Shown: piece after piece, positions 1-7,586 of the stretch
Layout: every line of letters starts with the position of its first letter
How positions within the stretch are numbered: position 1 is the first letter of the stretch
Assembly (NCBI GenBank): GCA_038216175.1
Contig: JBBQQG010000008.1
Span: 1-45,521 of the forward strand
Length of the DNA: 45,521 bases
Source of the DNA: JBBQQG01 sp038216175
GTDB taxonomy: Bacteria; Patescibacteriota; Saccharimonadia; Saccharimonadales; OMJO01
Reading direction: 5' to 3'
Notes under the pieces: model-generated
Told to the model about the DNA's origin: nothing
What the model saw: the letters and a program-made list of their open reading frames with translations, nothing else
Databases searched by the model: none
Made by a program: the position numbers and the translations under genes

Positions 1-174
1 GAAAGGATGGCTGGCGCTGGAAATGTGCAGCTTAATAACAGGATATTCTTTGCCATCTTCCCATTTATTTGTTTCTTCGCTCGCAACAGTAGATCTAGTT
101 AAAAAAGACCAATTATTATTTAGGTCCTGAAAAATAACAGGTCGGTAATTAGTAGGGTGCAATTCTTTCTTCAT
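1..174 (-). CDS. rpmE2: Ribosomal protein bL31 type B, partial (runs off left edge)
   Basis: The reverse complement of 1-174 reads as 58 open codons from an ATG at 174-172 to the window edge. The start MKKELHPTNYRPVIFQDL, then FLTRSTV, WEDGKEYPVIKLHISS and SHPF, follows the bL31 type B pattern closely. bL31 sits on the 50S central protuberance and bridges to the 30S subunit. The visible part has no cysteines, as expected of the zinc-free (C-minus) type B form. The remaining 25-30 residues lie outside the window. It is divergent from rpsB and has its own promoter with almost no leader. Family assignment is secure from motif spacing alone. Confidence 0.93.
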   Translation of the reverse strand, partial: MKKELHPTNYRPVIFQDLNNNWSFLTRSTVASEETNKWEDGKEYPVIKLHISSASHPF

Positions 175-184
175 AACTTGGGTC

Positions 185-213
185 AGTATACAGATTAACG
201 TCTTAGGAGTCAA
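185..213 (-). promoter_or_regulatory. rpmE2 promoter, nearly leaderless
   Basis: On the minus strand TTGACT (213-208) is followed by exactly 17 bases and TATACT (190-185). The rpmE2 ATG begins 10 bases after the -10 box, so a start about 7 bases downstream would leave only 3-4 untranslated bases. Confidence 0.8.
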
Positions 214-268
214 TAATGAGTGTTTAATTTTATACGAATATTTATTTATTGCTGCAAGATGTCATTAC

Positions 269-297
269 TTGATAGTGAGAGGAGTATTTGGTATAAT
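269..297 (+). promoter_or_regulatory. Strong rpsB operon promoter
   Basis: TTGATA (269-274), a 17-base spacer and TATAAT (292-297), with TGG directly before the -10 (extended -10). This is the best sigma-70 promoter in the window. The predicted transcript starts near 304 and has a leader of about 100 bases before rpsB, unlike most genes here. Confidence 0.85.
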
Positions 298-303
298 ATA
301 ATT

Positions 304-403
304 ATTCATTAAATAAATCAGCTTGGGATTCAATCCTCTTATATTTAACCCGTGCAGGGCAATTTAAGCACCCAAGTAAAGATGAAGGATAGGAGAAATT
401 ATC
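304..403 (+). promoter_or_regulatory. Structured 5' leader of rpsB (candidate S2 autoregulatory site)
   Basis: About 100 transcribed bases precede rpsB. CTTGGG (322-327) can pair with CCCAAG (371-376), closing a domain that holds a small CCC/GGG hairpin (349-351 with 357-359) and a GGATT/AATCC palindrome (326-336). A good Shine-Dalgarno, AGGAG (391-395), lies 8 bases before the ATG. rpsB leaders bound by S2 are known in other bacteria; that this one is such a site is inference. Confidence 0.4.
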
Positions 404-1162
404 ATGGCTACTGTAGATGTAGACATTAAGAAGTTATTAGAAGCCGGTGCTCATTTCGGGCATAAAACTAGCCGGTGGCATCCTAAGATGGCACAGTATA
501 TCCATAGCAAACGCGAGGGCAGCCATATTATTGACCTGACAAAAACCGTCGAACGTCTGGATATAGCTCTAGCTTTTATTGAACAGACTGTTTCAGAGGG
601 CAAGCAGGTACTTTTAGTCGGCACAAAACGTCAGGCTCAGGATTTTATCAAGAAACTTGCTGAAGAAACCGACATGCCATATGTAACAGAACGATGGCTG
701 GGTGGTATGATGACGAATCGCAATACGATTGGTGGCAGAATAAAACACCTAAAAGACTTAGAAGAGCGAATGGCAAGCGGCCAAATTGCCAATAAATACA
801 GCAAGTTAGAAGTACAGCGATATCAAGAAGAAATCGATGAGATGAATCACATTTACGGGGGAATTAAAAACATGGCCGCAAAAGTAGGGGCAGTTTTTGT
901 TATAGATATTCTTCATGATGTAAATGCTGTGAAAGAAGCCACTAAACTTGGTATTCCTGTTGTCGCATTAACTGATACCAACACTGATCCTTCGCTAGTT
1001 AAATACCCGATTCCATCTAACGATGATGCGATTAAAACTATCCAGCTAATAACGGAATACTTAAAACAAGCAATAGATTCCGGTAAAGCTAAAAATGCAA
1101 AAAAGGCAAACCCAAAAGTGGATAAGGAAGACGCTGACATAAAGCAGGAAAAGGAGAAATAA
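404..1162 (+). CDS. rpsB: 30S ribosomal protein uS2
   Basis: 252 residues. uS2 binds the 30S head-body junction with S1/S21 in other bacteria and is essential for initiation. The sequence shows the family from the start: LLEAGAHFGHKTSRWHPKM, then HIIDLTKTVE, VLLVGTKRQAQD, ERWLGGMMTN, and the NDD-type motif near TDPSLVKYPIPSNDDA. The last 25 or so residues are a Lys/Ala/Asp-rich tail typical of longer S2 proteins. ATG is preceded by AGGAG at good spacing. First gene of an operon with tsf, which starts on the next base after the stop codon. Confidence 0.98.
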   Translation: MATVDVDIKKLLEAGAHFGHKTSRWHPKMAQYIHSKREGSHIIDLTKTVERLDIALAFIEQTVSEGKQVLLVGTKRQAQDFIKKLAEETDMPYVTERWLGGMMTNRNTIGGRIKHLKDLEERMASGQIANKYSKLEVQRYQEEIDEMNHIYGGIKNMAAKVGAVFVIDILHDVNAVKEATKLGIPVVALTDTNTDPSLVKYPIPSNDDAIKTIQLITEYLKQAIDSGKAKNAKKANPKVDKEDADIKQEKEK

Positions 1163-1762
1163 ATGGCAAATATTTCTATTGATGAGATAAAAAGACTGCG
1201 AAGTCTTACCGGTGTAGGAATTACTGACGCAAAAAAAGCTTTAGTAGATTCAAACGGTGATTTTGATAGTGCACTAAATGAAATGAGAAAAAAAGGATTA
1301 ACAAAAGCTGAAAAACGCAGCGAACGCGAAGCTAGGGCTGGAGTAATCGGCAGCTATAATCATGACGGTCGTATCGGAGTATTGATCGAAGTGAACTGCG
1401 AAACTGACTTTGTTGCCAGAAACGAATTATTTACAAGCCTTGTTAAGGACTTGTCAATGCATATTGCGGCAAGTTCTCCTGAATATATAAGTATTGACGA
1501 CGTTCCAAGTAAAAGCTTGGACAAAACACGTTCAGAATACATTGAGAAAGCAAAACAAGAAGGCAAGCCAGCTAATATGCTAGATAAAATTGTTGATGGA
1601 ATGGTTAAAAAGCATTTTGACGAAAGATGTCTGCTCAACCAACCTTTTGTTAGAAATCCCGATCTATCAGTTGAAGCGTTTATTAAAGAGCATATTGCAA
1701 AACTTGGTGAAAATATTATAGTCCGAAGATTCAGTCGAATGGCTCTTGGTGAGTTAGCTTAG
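1163..1762 (+). CDS. tsf: Elongation factor Ts
   Basis: 199 residues; the GDP/GTP exchange factor for EF-Tu. The N-terminal UBA-like domain (RLRSLTGVGITDAKKAL, with the G-A-D-K pattern) is followed by the core with the EF-Tu contact motif CETDFVARN and ends FSRMALGE. It is much shorter than the 283-residue E. coli protein and matches the compact type with one core repeat, as in Thermus. The Shine-Dalgarno AAGGAG (1151-1156) sits in the end of rpsB. rpsB-tsf is the usual pair. Confidence 0.97.
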   Translation: MANISIDEIKRLRSLTGVGITDAKKALVDSNGDFDSALNEMRKKGLTKAEKRSEREARAGVIGSYNHDGRIGVLIEVNCETDFVARNELFTSLVKDLSMHIAASSPEYISIDDVPSKSLDKTRSEYIEKAKQEGKPANMLDKIVDGMVKKHFDERCLLNQPFVRNPDLSVEAFIKEHIAKLGENIIVRRFSRMALGELA

Positions 1763-1767
1763 GTTTA

Positions 1768-2334
1768 ATGATTTCCGATAAATATTTAAAAGCTCTGTAT
1801 CTAGTTTCGGATTTGTTCAGAAATATAAATCGGGAGATTTCCGATTTGCCCTATATTGTTCATTTAGTGGCTGTAAGTAAAATTGTAGAGTCGGTTACAG
1901 ATGATGAAGACTTAATTATTGCAGCCTTGCTTCACGATGTAATCGAAGATATCCCAACTTCTAAATATTCAAGGTTACAACTAGAAAACGATTTTGGTAA
2001 GCGAATTTATAATTTAGTTAAAAATTTATCTCATAACGGCAATAAACTAACTAAACAGCGTTATCTTGACAGGTTATTTAAAGGCGGAAGCGATTTGGCA
2101 ATAGTAAGTGGTGCTGATCTTTTGCACAATACACTAGATATGATTGCAGCTTACAAATCGAATAAATCAGAAGTAATAAGTATATTCGGAGGAGAAAAAG
2201 CTAAAATCAGAGATTGGTTTTACCTTGCCAGAGCCGATATTATAAATCAAACTCTTGGTTCAAATCATCCTCTGACAGTCCAAATAAACAAAAAAATAAG
2301 TCTTTTACACGCAATACATTTAGAAATTATGTAA
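1768..2334 (+). CDS. MESH1-like HD-domain hydrolase (possible small alarmone hydrolase)
   Basis: 188 residues, essentially one HD domain of the RelA/SpoT N-terminal type. Expected metal and substrate residues are present: H32, the HD pair H56-D57 in ALLHDVIED, E60-D61, and D117/N121 in ADLLHN (compare LADRLHN in SpoT). No synthetase, TGS or ACT domain follows, so the layout is that of a stand-alone Mn-dependent (p)ppGpp hydrolase such as MESH1; the substrate is not shown by sequence and could be another nucleotide. It starts 5 bases after tsf with no Shine-Dalgarno, so probably by coupling. It occupies the slot where most bacteria carry pyrH (tsf-pyrH-frr). Confidence 0.8.
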   Translation: MISDKYLKALYLVSDLFRNINREISDLPYIVHLVAVSKIVESVTDDEDLIIAALLHDVIEDIPTSKYSRLQLENDFGKRIYNLVKNLSHNGNKLTKQRYLDRLFKGGSDLAIVSGADLLHNTLDMIAAYKSNKSEVISIFGGEKAKIRDWFYLARADIINQTLGSNHPLTVQINKKISLLHAIHLEIM

Positions 2335-2369
2335 AATGTATATACAAGTTAAATTGAATTGGAAAATTA

Positions 2370-2933
2370 ATGAATCCTAATCAAATATTTAATAGTACGA
2401 AAGTAAAGCTACAATCTGCAGCCGTACACTTTTCAGAAGAACTTAAAAAATTAAGAACTGGACGTGCTCATCCAGGCATGTTAGAAGGTGTAATAGTTCA
2501 AGCCTACGGCACTCCGATGCCGCTTAATCAGGTCGCCGGTATTACAGCTCCGGAAGCTCAGTTAATTCAAATCACTCCGTTTGATCCAAGTAATATACAG
2601 GCCATTTCTACGGCGATAAGAGAAAATCAATCACTGGGGCTGAACCCAAGTGATGACGGGCATGTCGTACGGATACCGATCCCAGCTTTGACTGAGGACA
2701 GAAGAAAAGAAATAACAAAACAGGTGAGTACAAAACTAGAAGATTGTATGATTTCAATGCGAAGTGCCAGACACGAAGCCCTAAAAGAAGCTGAACAGTC
2801 AAAAAAAGACAAGTTAATAAGCGAAGATGATTTTAGCAGGTTACAAAAACAAATAGACGATGAGATGAGTAAGCAAAAAGCCGATATTGAATCGATTGCA
2901 CGTACAAAGGAACAAGAGATACTGACTGTTTAA
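2370..2933 (+). CDS. frr: Ribosome recycling factor
   Basis: 187 residues, the family's usual length. RRF splits post-termination ribosomes with EF-G. Visible landmarks are the LRTGRAHPGMLEGV helix, YGTPMPLNQVAGI, ITPFDPSNIQAISTAIRE, LGLNPSDDG, IPIPALTEDRRKE and a charged C-terminal helix. Its place after tsf and before uppS is the standard order. No strong ribosome-binding site is seen before the ATG. Confidence 0.97.
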   Translation: MNPNQIFNSTKVKLQSAAVHFSEELKKLRTGRAHPGMLEGVIVQAYGTPMPLNQVAGITAPEAQLIQITPFDPSNIQAISTAIRENQSLGLNPSDDGHVVRIPIPALTEDRRKEITKQVSTKLEDCMISMRSARHEALKEAEQSKKDKLISEDDFSRLQKQIDDEMSKQKADIESIARTKEQEILTV

Positions 2934-2945
2934 GACAGTGATATT

Positions 2946-3641
2946 ATGGAAAATTCATCAATAGTTCCTAATCATTTAGGTTTAATACTAGACGGTAACC
3001 GAAGATGGGCTAAAGCTCACGGTCTATCTACTCTAGATGGCCACCAGGCGGGGTACCGTACGCTTAAAGAAATAACAAAACATGCAGTTAATTCGGGCGT
3101 AAAATTTGTAACAGCATTTATTTTTTCTACAGAAAACTGGACGCGAACGCCAAGAGAAGTTAAATATCTTATGGATTTGACATTAAAAAAGCTTGTAAAA
3201 GATGTAGATGAATTAAACAAAGAAAATATTAGAATAATGTGGTTAGGCAGCAAAGATAAACTGTCTAAAAAACTGTTGCAGGCAATTGATAATGCCGAAA
3301 CTCTGACATCTGGTAATAAAAAAGGTACACTCTGTTTTTGCTTTAATTACGGTGGAGCTCAAGAAATTGTCGATGCTATAAATCAAATTATTACTAGTGA
3401 TGATAGTCGACATGAAATAACTATTGAAATATTAGAAAAACATCTCTATAAACCTGAAATACCACCGGTAGATTTAACAATTAGGACTTCCGGAGAACAC
3501 AGGATAAGTGGGTTTATGCTTTATCGGGTCGCATATTCGGAATTATACTTCTCAGATATTTATTGGCCTGATTTTAAAACCGACGATTTGGACGACGCAT
3601 TTCATGAATATTCAAAAAGGCAGAGAAGATTCGGAAAATAG
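2946..3641 (+). CDS. uppS: Undecaprenyl (polyprenyl) diphosphate synthase
   Basis: 231 residues. cis-prenyltransferase that extends farnesyl diphosphate with isopentenyl diphosphate to make the lipid carrier for cell wall synthesis. Motifs in order: LGLILDGNRRWAK with the catalytic Asp (residue 17), FIFSTENWTR, CFNYGG, and the C-terminal RTSGEHRISGFMLY...AYSELYFSDIYWPDF substrate-binding block. It starts 12 bases after frr. cdsA and dxr, which normally follow, are absent, so the precursors are presumably supplied from elsewhere or scavenged. Confidence 0.96.
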   Translation: MENSSIVPNHLGLILDGNRRWAKAHGLSTLDGHQAGYRTLKEITKHAVNSGVKFVTAFIFSTENWTRTPREVKYLMDLTLKKLVKDVDELNKENIRIMWLGSKDKLSKKLLQAIDNAETLTSGNKKGTLCFCFNYGGAQEIVDAINQIITSDDSRHEITIEILEKHLYKPEIPPVDLTIRTSGEHRISGFMLYRVAYSELYFSDIYWPDFKTDDLDDAFHEYSKRQRRFGK

Positions 3642-3712
3642 TTATTTATAAAGCTGATGGTCTTAGCCAAATTGTATTGTTTGAATCTATAGAACCAGAA
3701 GCATAAAACCTA

Positions 3713-3718
3713 TATACT
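3713..3718 (+). promoter_or_regulatory. -10 box before rseP (leaderless type)
   Basis: TATACT ends 8 bases before the rseP ATG; no convincing -35 at the right distance. The 85-base gap 3642-3726 holds nothing else recognisable. Confidence 0.45.
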
Positions 3719-3726
3719 TAAGTGTA

Positions 3727-4857
3727 ATGTCTTTATTTTTACTTATTTCAGGAATTATATTAATTATACTTTTAGTTGTCATTCATGAGTTTGGTCATTT
3801 TATTATGGCAAGAAGAAGCGGGGTTGTAGTAGAAGAATTTGGTATTGGAATTCCGCCCAGAGCATTAGTTCTTACAACTAAAAAAGGTATAGTCTACACA
3901 CTCAACTGGATTCCATTAGGCGGATTTGTAAAATTAAAAGGCGAGAATGATTCAGACACTGCTCCTGGTAGCTACGGTGCTGCCTCATTATTTAATAAGA
4001 TTAAAATAATGTTAGCAGGAGTAATTATGAATGTGTTTGCTGCATTTATCTTGCTCACTTTTTTATCATTAATTGGAATGCCGCAACTTATTGATAACCA
4101 ATTTACTATAAAAAGCGACACCAGAGTAGTTAAAAATGAGATATTAATTGGGGGTGTAGAAAAAGATTCACCGGCAGAAAAGGCCGGATTAAAAAGCCGT
4201 GACAGAATAATGTCAATTGGACAAAATTATTCAGATCAGCAACGAGTAGATTCAATAGACAATCTTCCAAAATTAACTAAATCTCTGGCCGGTAAAAAAG
4301 CAGTACTTTATTATCAAAGAAATAGTAGAATTGATTACACGACCGTTAATCTCAGAAGTAGTAGTGAGGTTGAAGCTAGCTTAAATACTAGTAATTCAAA
4401 GGGATATTTAGGTGTATATCCAACTGAATACAAACTACTTCGTTCAACCTGGAGCGCTCCGTTAGTAGCGGTAGGTTTTATTAAACAATTCACAGTACTA
4501 ACATTCAAAGCACTAGGAACAGCTGTTTCTAGTATATTTCATGGCCATGTTAAAGCTGCATCTACTCAAGTGGCCGGTCCGATAGGTATTTTTGTACTTA
4601 TCAAAGATGGTAGTTCGCTTGGATACCAATTCATTTTAATGATAGTCGCTGTTATATCCTTAACTCTAGCAATAATGAATGTGCTCCCGATACCGGCCTT
4701 AGATGGTGGCCGCTTATTTGTAACTTTAATTTTTCATTTTTTCCGACGGCCGCTTCCTAAAAATACAGAGAATATAATTCATAGACTAGGCTTTTTATTT
4801 CTTATGATTTTAGCAATTTTAGTTACTATTTCTGATATAACAAAACGGAATTTCTAA
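3727..4857 (+). CDS. rseP: M50 site-2 membrane protease (RseP/RasP family)
   Basis: 376 residues. Intramembrane zinc protease that cuts membrane segments of regulators or leftover signal peptides. The zinc motif HEFGH is at residues 21-25 in the first membrane helix, a single PDZ domain lies around 135-180 (GVEKDSPAEKAGLKSRDRIMSIG), and the third zinc ligand motif MNVLPIPALDGGR is in a C-terminal helix. Four membrane segments are evident. The gene follows uppS and abuts another membrane protease. Confidence 0.94.
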   Translation: MSLFLLISGIILIILLVVIHEFGHFIMARRSGVVVEEFGIGIPPRALVLTTKKGIVYTLNWIPLGGFVKLKGENDSDTAPGSYGAASLFNKIKIMLAGVIMNVFAAFILLTFLSLIGMPQLIDNQFTIKSDTRVVKNEILIGGVEKDSPAEKAGLKSRDRIMSIGQNYSDQQRVDSIDNLPKLTKSLAGKKAVLYYQRNSRIDYTTVNLRSSSEVEASLNTSNSKGYLGVYPTEYKLLRSTWSAPLVAVGFIKQFTVLTFKALGTAVSSIFHGHVKAASTQVAGPIGIFVLIKDGSSLGYQFILMIVAVISLTLAIMNVLPIPALDGGRLFVTLIFHFFRRPLPKNTENIIHRLGFLFLMILAILVTISDITKRNF

Positions 4858-5694
4858 GTGTTGGCAACAGGGAATATAAATTATGTTTCTATTGTCATTG
4901 TAGCGATTGCCAGTATTTGTATATTTCACGCTATTTTTAGCTATATCATTAAACCATCCGAGGAAAGTTTACTAAAAAATAAGCTACATTGGTTTGCATT
5001 TGAATCCGTTACAGTAACTATTGCAATTTACCTACTTGCCCAGTTAATCGCCGTTGCTGTAATTACAATTGCACTCGGTCCTAAATTTATTGCGTCTGAT
5101 TCCGTTATCGGACAGTTCATTACCGTTTTTTTTGTTGAAGGAGCTACTCTTTCAATGCTATTTCTATTCCTGCGAAGACGCAAAGCGAACTTAAGCGAAC
5201 TAGGATTAAAAAAACCAAAACTTATCGATATTGGCTACGCTTTATCGGGATTTGCAGCATATATATTAATATATGTAGTTGTTCTCCAAATTGTTCAAAA
5301 GCTTATTCCAAACATTAATACCAGTCAAAAACAGGATTTAGGGTTTAGTACCCATAATAACGGGATTTCATTAGTAGCAATTTTTATAAGTCTAGTTGTA
5401 CTACCCCCCCTAGTAGAGGAAATAATTACACGGGGATTTCTATATACTGGGCTGCGCAGTAAAATCAATAAAGTTTTAGCGGCACTAATTACGAGTGCAT
5501 TATTTGCAAGTGCCCATTTGCAAGCTGGAAGTGGCAATAAACTGCTTTGGGTTGCGGCTATCGATACCTTTATTTTATCGATTGTGCTCATATATCTGAG
5601 ACAGAAAACTGACCGACTTTGGGCATCAATTTTGCTACATGCAATAAAAAACGGTATCGCTTTTGTCAGTTTATTTGTTCTTCATTTGTCATAA
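4858..5694 (+). CDS. CPBP-family intramembrane metalloprotease
   Basis: 278 residues with about eight hydrophobic helices. The three CPBP (Rce1/Abi) motifs are present: EEIITRGFLY (EExxxR), FASAHL (FxxxH) and the late LLHAIKNGIAF (HxxxN), which together form the intramembrane glutamate-dependent protease site. Start is GTG directly after the rseP TAA, so the two are translationally coupled. Substrate unknown; CPBP members elsewhere process CaaX proteins, signal peptides or bacteriocins. The pairing with RseP suggests a shared role in membrane protein clean-up, but that is inference. Confidence 0.88.
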   Translation: MLATGNINYVSIVIVAIASICIFHAIFSYIIKPSEESLLKNKLHWFAFESVTVTIAIYLLAQLIAVAVITIALGPKFIASDSVIGQFITVFFVEGATLSMLFLFLRRRKANLSELGLKKPKLIDIGYALSGFAAYILIYVVVLQIVQKLIPNINTSQKQDLGFSTHNNGISLVAIFISLVVLPPLVEEIITRGFLYTGLRSKINKVLAALITSALFASAHLQAGSGNKLLWVAAIDTFILSIVLIYLRQKTDRLWASILLHAIKNGIAFVSLFVLHLS

Positions 5695-5751
5695 ATAGGA
5701 AAGTCGTTTTGTAGCTTCTAACTAAGCAATGTAGAATAGTGGCAATACATT

Positions 5752-7002
5752 ATGAGGTTATCCCAACTTTTTACAAAAACGAGAAAAGAGGTTTCGACAG
5801 ATGAAACTTCAAAGAATGCCCAGCTGTTAATTAAATCTGGATTTATTTACAAGGAGATGGCTGGAGTTTATGCTTTTCTACCTTTGGGGCTCATCGTAAT
5901 TGAAAAAATAAAAGCAATCGTCAGAGAAGAGATGGATAATTTGGGGGCAAGTGAACTATCGATGACAACAATTCAGTCAAAAGATTTATGGCAAAAAACT
6001 GACAGGTGGGATGATAAAAACGTCGATGTTTGGTTCAAATCCGAATTGAAAAACGGATCAGAAATAGGATTTGGCTGGTCACACGAGGAGCCTATTACCA
6101 ATATGCTAAGAAGTTATATTTCAAGTTACAGGGATTTACCGGTTTATGTTTATCAGTTTCAAAATAAACTCAGAAACGAGCTACGTGCCAAGAGCGGAAT
6201 AATGAGAGGTCGTGAGTTTCTAATGAAAGATATGTACTCTTTTAGTTCAGATGAAGATAAGCATAAGTCTTTTTACGATAATACGATCACAGCTTACAAT
6301 AAGGTTTTTGATCGCGTTGGCATTGGTAAAGACACCTTTCTGACATTTGCGTCAGGCGGTGCATTTACACAGTTTAGTCACGAATTTCAAACATTAACAG
6401 ATTCAGGCGAAGATGTTATTTATTTGCATAGACAAAAGAAGATTGCCGTTAATAAAGAAGTACTTACTTCGGAAGTACTCGATCAACTGGGACTTAAACG
6501 AGAAGAGCTTGAAGAGTTAAAAGCTGCCGAGGTTGGCAATATTTTTAGTTTCGGAAGTATAAAAACAGATCAATTGGGTTTAAGCTATGTTGATGTAGAT
6601 GGAAAAACGCGTCCGGTTATATTAGGATCATACGGAATAGGTATAAGCCGTCTCATGGGTGTGATTGTTGAATTATTCTCAGATGAAAAGGGTATTGTTT
6701 GGCCTGAAAATATCGCTCCAGCTAAAGTTTATTTAGCTCGCATAGGAGAAAACAATGAAGTAATTACATCGGCAGATATGTTTTATAAAGTACTTACTGA
6801 TAAAAATATTGAAGTTATTTACGATGACAGGGATATTAGAGCTGGTGAAAAGTTCGCTGATGCCGATTTAATAGGTATACCATATCGCGTTGTCATAAGT
6901 GATAAAACCCTTAAAAGCGGGTTAATTGAAGTAAAGAGGCGGAAAGAAAAAGAATCTACAAATATGTCAGAGAAGGAATTTATAAAAAAATTGGCTACCT
7001 AA
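5752..7002 (+). CDS. proS: Prolyl-tRNA synthetase, compact form without editing insert
   Basis: 416 residues against about 570 for the common bacterial enzyme. Class II motif 1 lies in the N-terminal third, motif 2 reads FQNKLRNELRAKSGIMRGREFLMKDMYSF, and motif 3 is GSYGIGISRLMG, followed by an anticodon-binding domain (VYDDRDIRAGEKFADADLIGIP-type segment). Between motifs 2 and 3 there is only GGAFTQFSHEFQ plus a short helical piece, so the roughly 180-residue INS domain that clears Ala-tRNAPro is absent. A TAGAAT box at 5732-5737 would give a leader of only about 7 bases. Confidence 0.95.
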   Translation: MRLSQLFTKTRKEVSTDETSKNAQLLIKSGFIYKEMAGVYAFLPLGLIVIEKIKAIVREEMDNLGASELSMTTIQSKDLWQKTDRWDDKNVDVWFKSELKNGSEIGFGWSHEEPITNMLRSYISSYRDLPVYVYQFQNKLRNELRAKSGIMRGREFLMKDMYSFSSDEDKHKSFYDNTITAYNKVFDRVGIGKDTFLTFASGGAFTQFSHEFQTLTDSGEDVIYLHRQKKIAVNKEVLTSEVLDQLGLKREELEELKAAEVGNIFSFGSIKTDQLGLSYVDVDGKTRPVILGSYGIGISRLMGVIVELFSDEKGIVWPENIAPAKVYLARIGENNEVITSADMFYKVLTDKNIEVIYDDRDIRAGEKFADADLIGIPYRVVISDKTLKSGLIEVKRRKEKESTNMSEKEFIKKLAT

Positions 7003-7020
7003 GTCGTAGCTTGGTATAAT
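6991..7020 (+). promoter_or_regulatory. greA promoter
   Basis: TTGGCT (6991-6996), 18 bases, TATAAT (7015-7020) with TGG in front (extended -10). It overlaps the 3' end of proS and gives greA a leader of about 55 bases with its own Shine-Dalgarno AAGGAG (7067-7072). Confidence 0.75.
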
Positions 7021-7082
7021 CGAGGCATTCCGAGTTTCAGATCACATTTGTTGATACGGCTTAATTAAGGAGCATAGTAATT

Positions 7083-7541
7083 ATGAAGAAACAATTTTAT
7101 TTGACCAAAGAAGGTGTTGTTGAGCTTGAATCTGAGCATAAAATTTTAGTATCACAAAGATCATTAGTAGCAGAACGTATTAAAACTGCTCGTGAATTCG
7201 GAGATTTAGCCGAGAATGCCGAATACAGTTCTGCCCGCCAAGAACAAGAAAGGCTCGAAGCTAGAATAAGTGAAATCGAGCATATTTTACAAAATGTAGA
7301 AGTTATTGCTAAACCTAAAACAGATAATAAAGTACAGCTCGGATCCAAAGTCAGTTTAAAAGGCGATGGTAAAAATAAAGAGTTTCAGGTAGTAGGTACT
7401 GTTGAAGCTGATCCTTTAAATGGAAAAATATCAGATGAATCTCCAATCGGCAAAGCTTTGCTTGGCAAAAAAACTGGCGACGAAGTCGAAATTGTCACGC
7501 CGGCCGAAACGCTTAAATATAAAATTACAGATATTAAATAG
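7083..7541 (+). CDS. greA: Transcription elongation factor GreA
   Basis: 152 residues. GreA enters the secondary channel of RNA polymerase and stimulates cleavage of backtracked RNA. The N-terminal coiled coil carries the signature AREFGDLAENAEYSSARQEQ with the acidic tip residues D and E, and the C-terminal FKBP-like domain shows GSKVSL and ISDESPIGKALLGKKTGDEVE. ATG has an AAGGAG ten bases upstream and an extended -10 promoter, one of the few genes here with a conventional leader. Confidence 0.97.
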   Translation: MKKQFYLTKEGVVELESEHKILVSQRSLVAERIKTAREFGDLAENAEYSSARQEQERLEARISEIEHILQNVEVIAKPKTDNKVQLGSKVSLKGDGKNKEFQVVGTVEADPLNGKISDESPIGKALLGKKTGDEVEIVTPAETLKYKITDIK

Positions 7542-7572
7542 CTAGGCAATTATAAAATTTAATTCTAAAGAT

Positions 7573-7578
7573 TATAAT
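7573..7578 (+). promoter_or_regulatory. -10 box before lysS (leaderless type)
   Basis: TATAAT ends 8 bases before the lysS ATG. There is no Shine-Dalgarno and no clear -35. Confidence 0.6.
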
Positions 7579-7586
7579 AAAACTAT

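Noticed and set aside
913..1140. Minus-strand open frame inside rpsB
   Set aside because: A shadow of the uS2 gene, with Ser/Leu/Ile-rich translation and no start signal.
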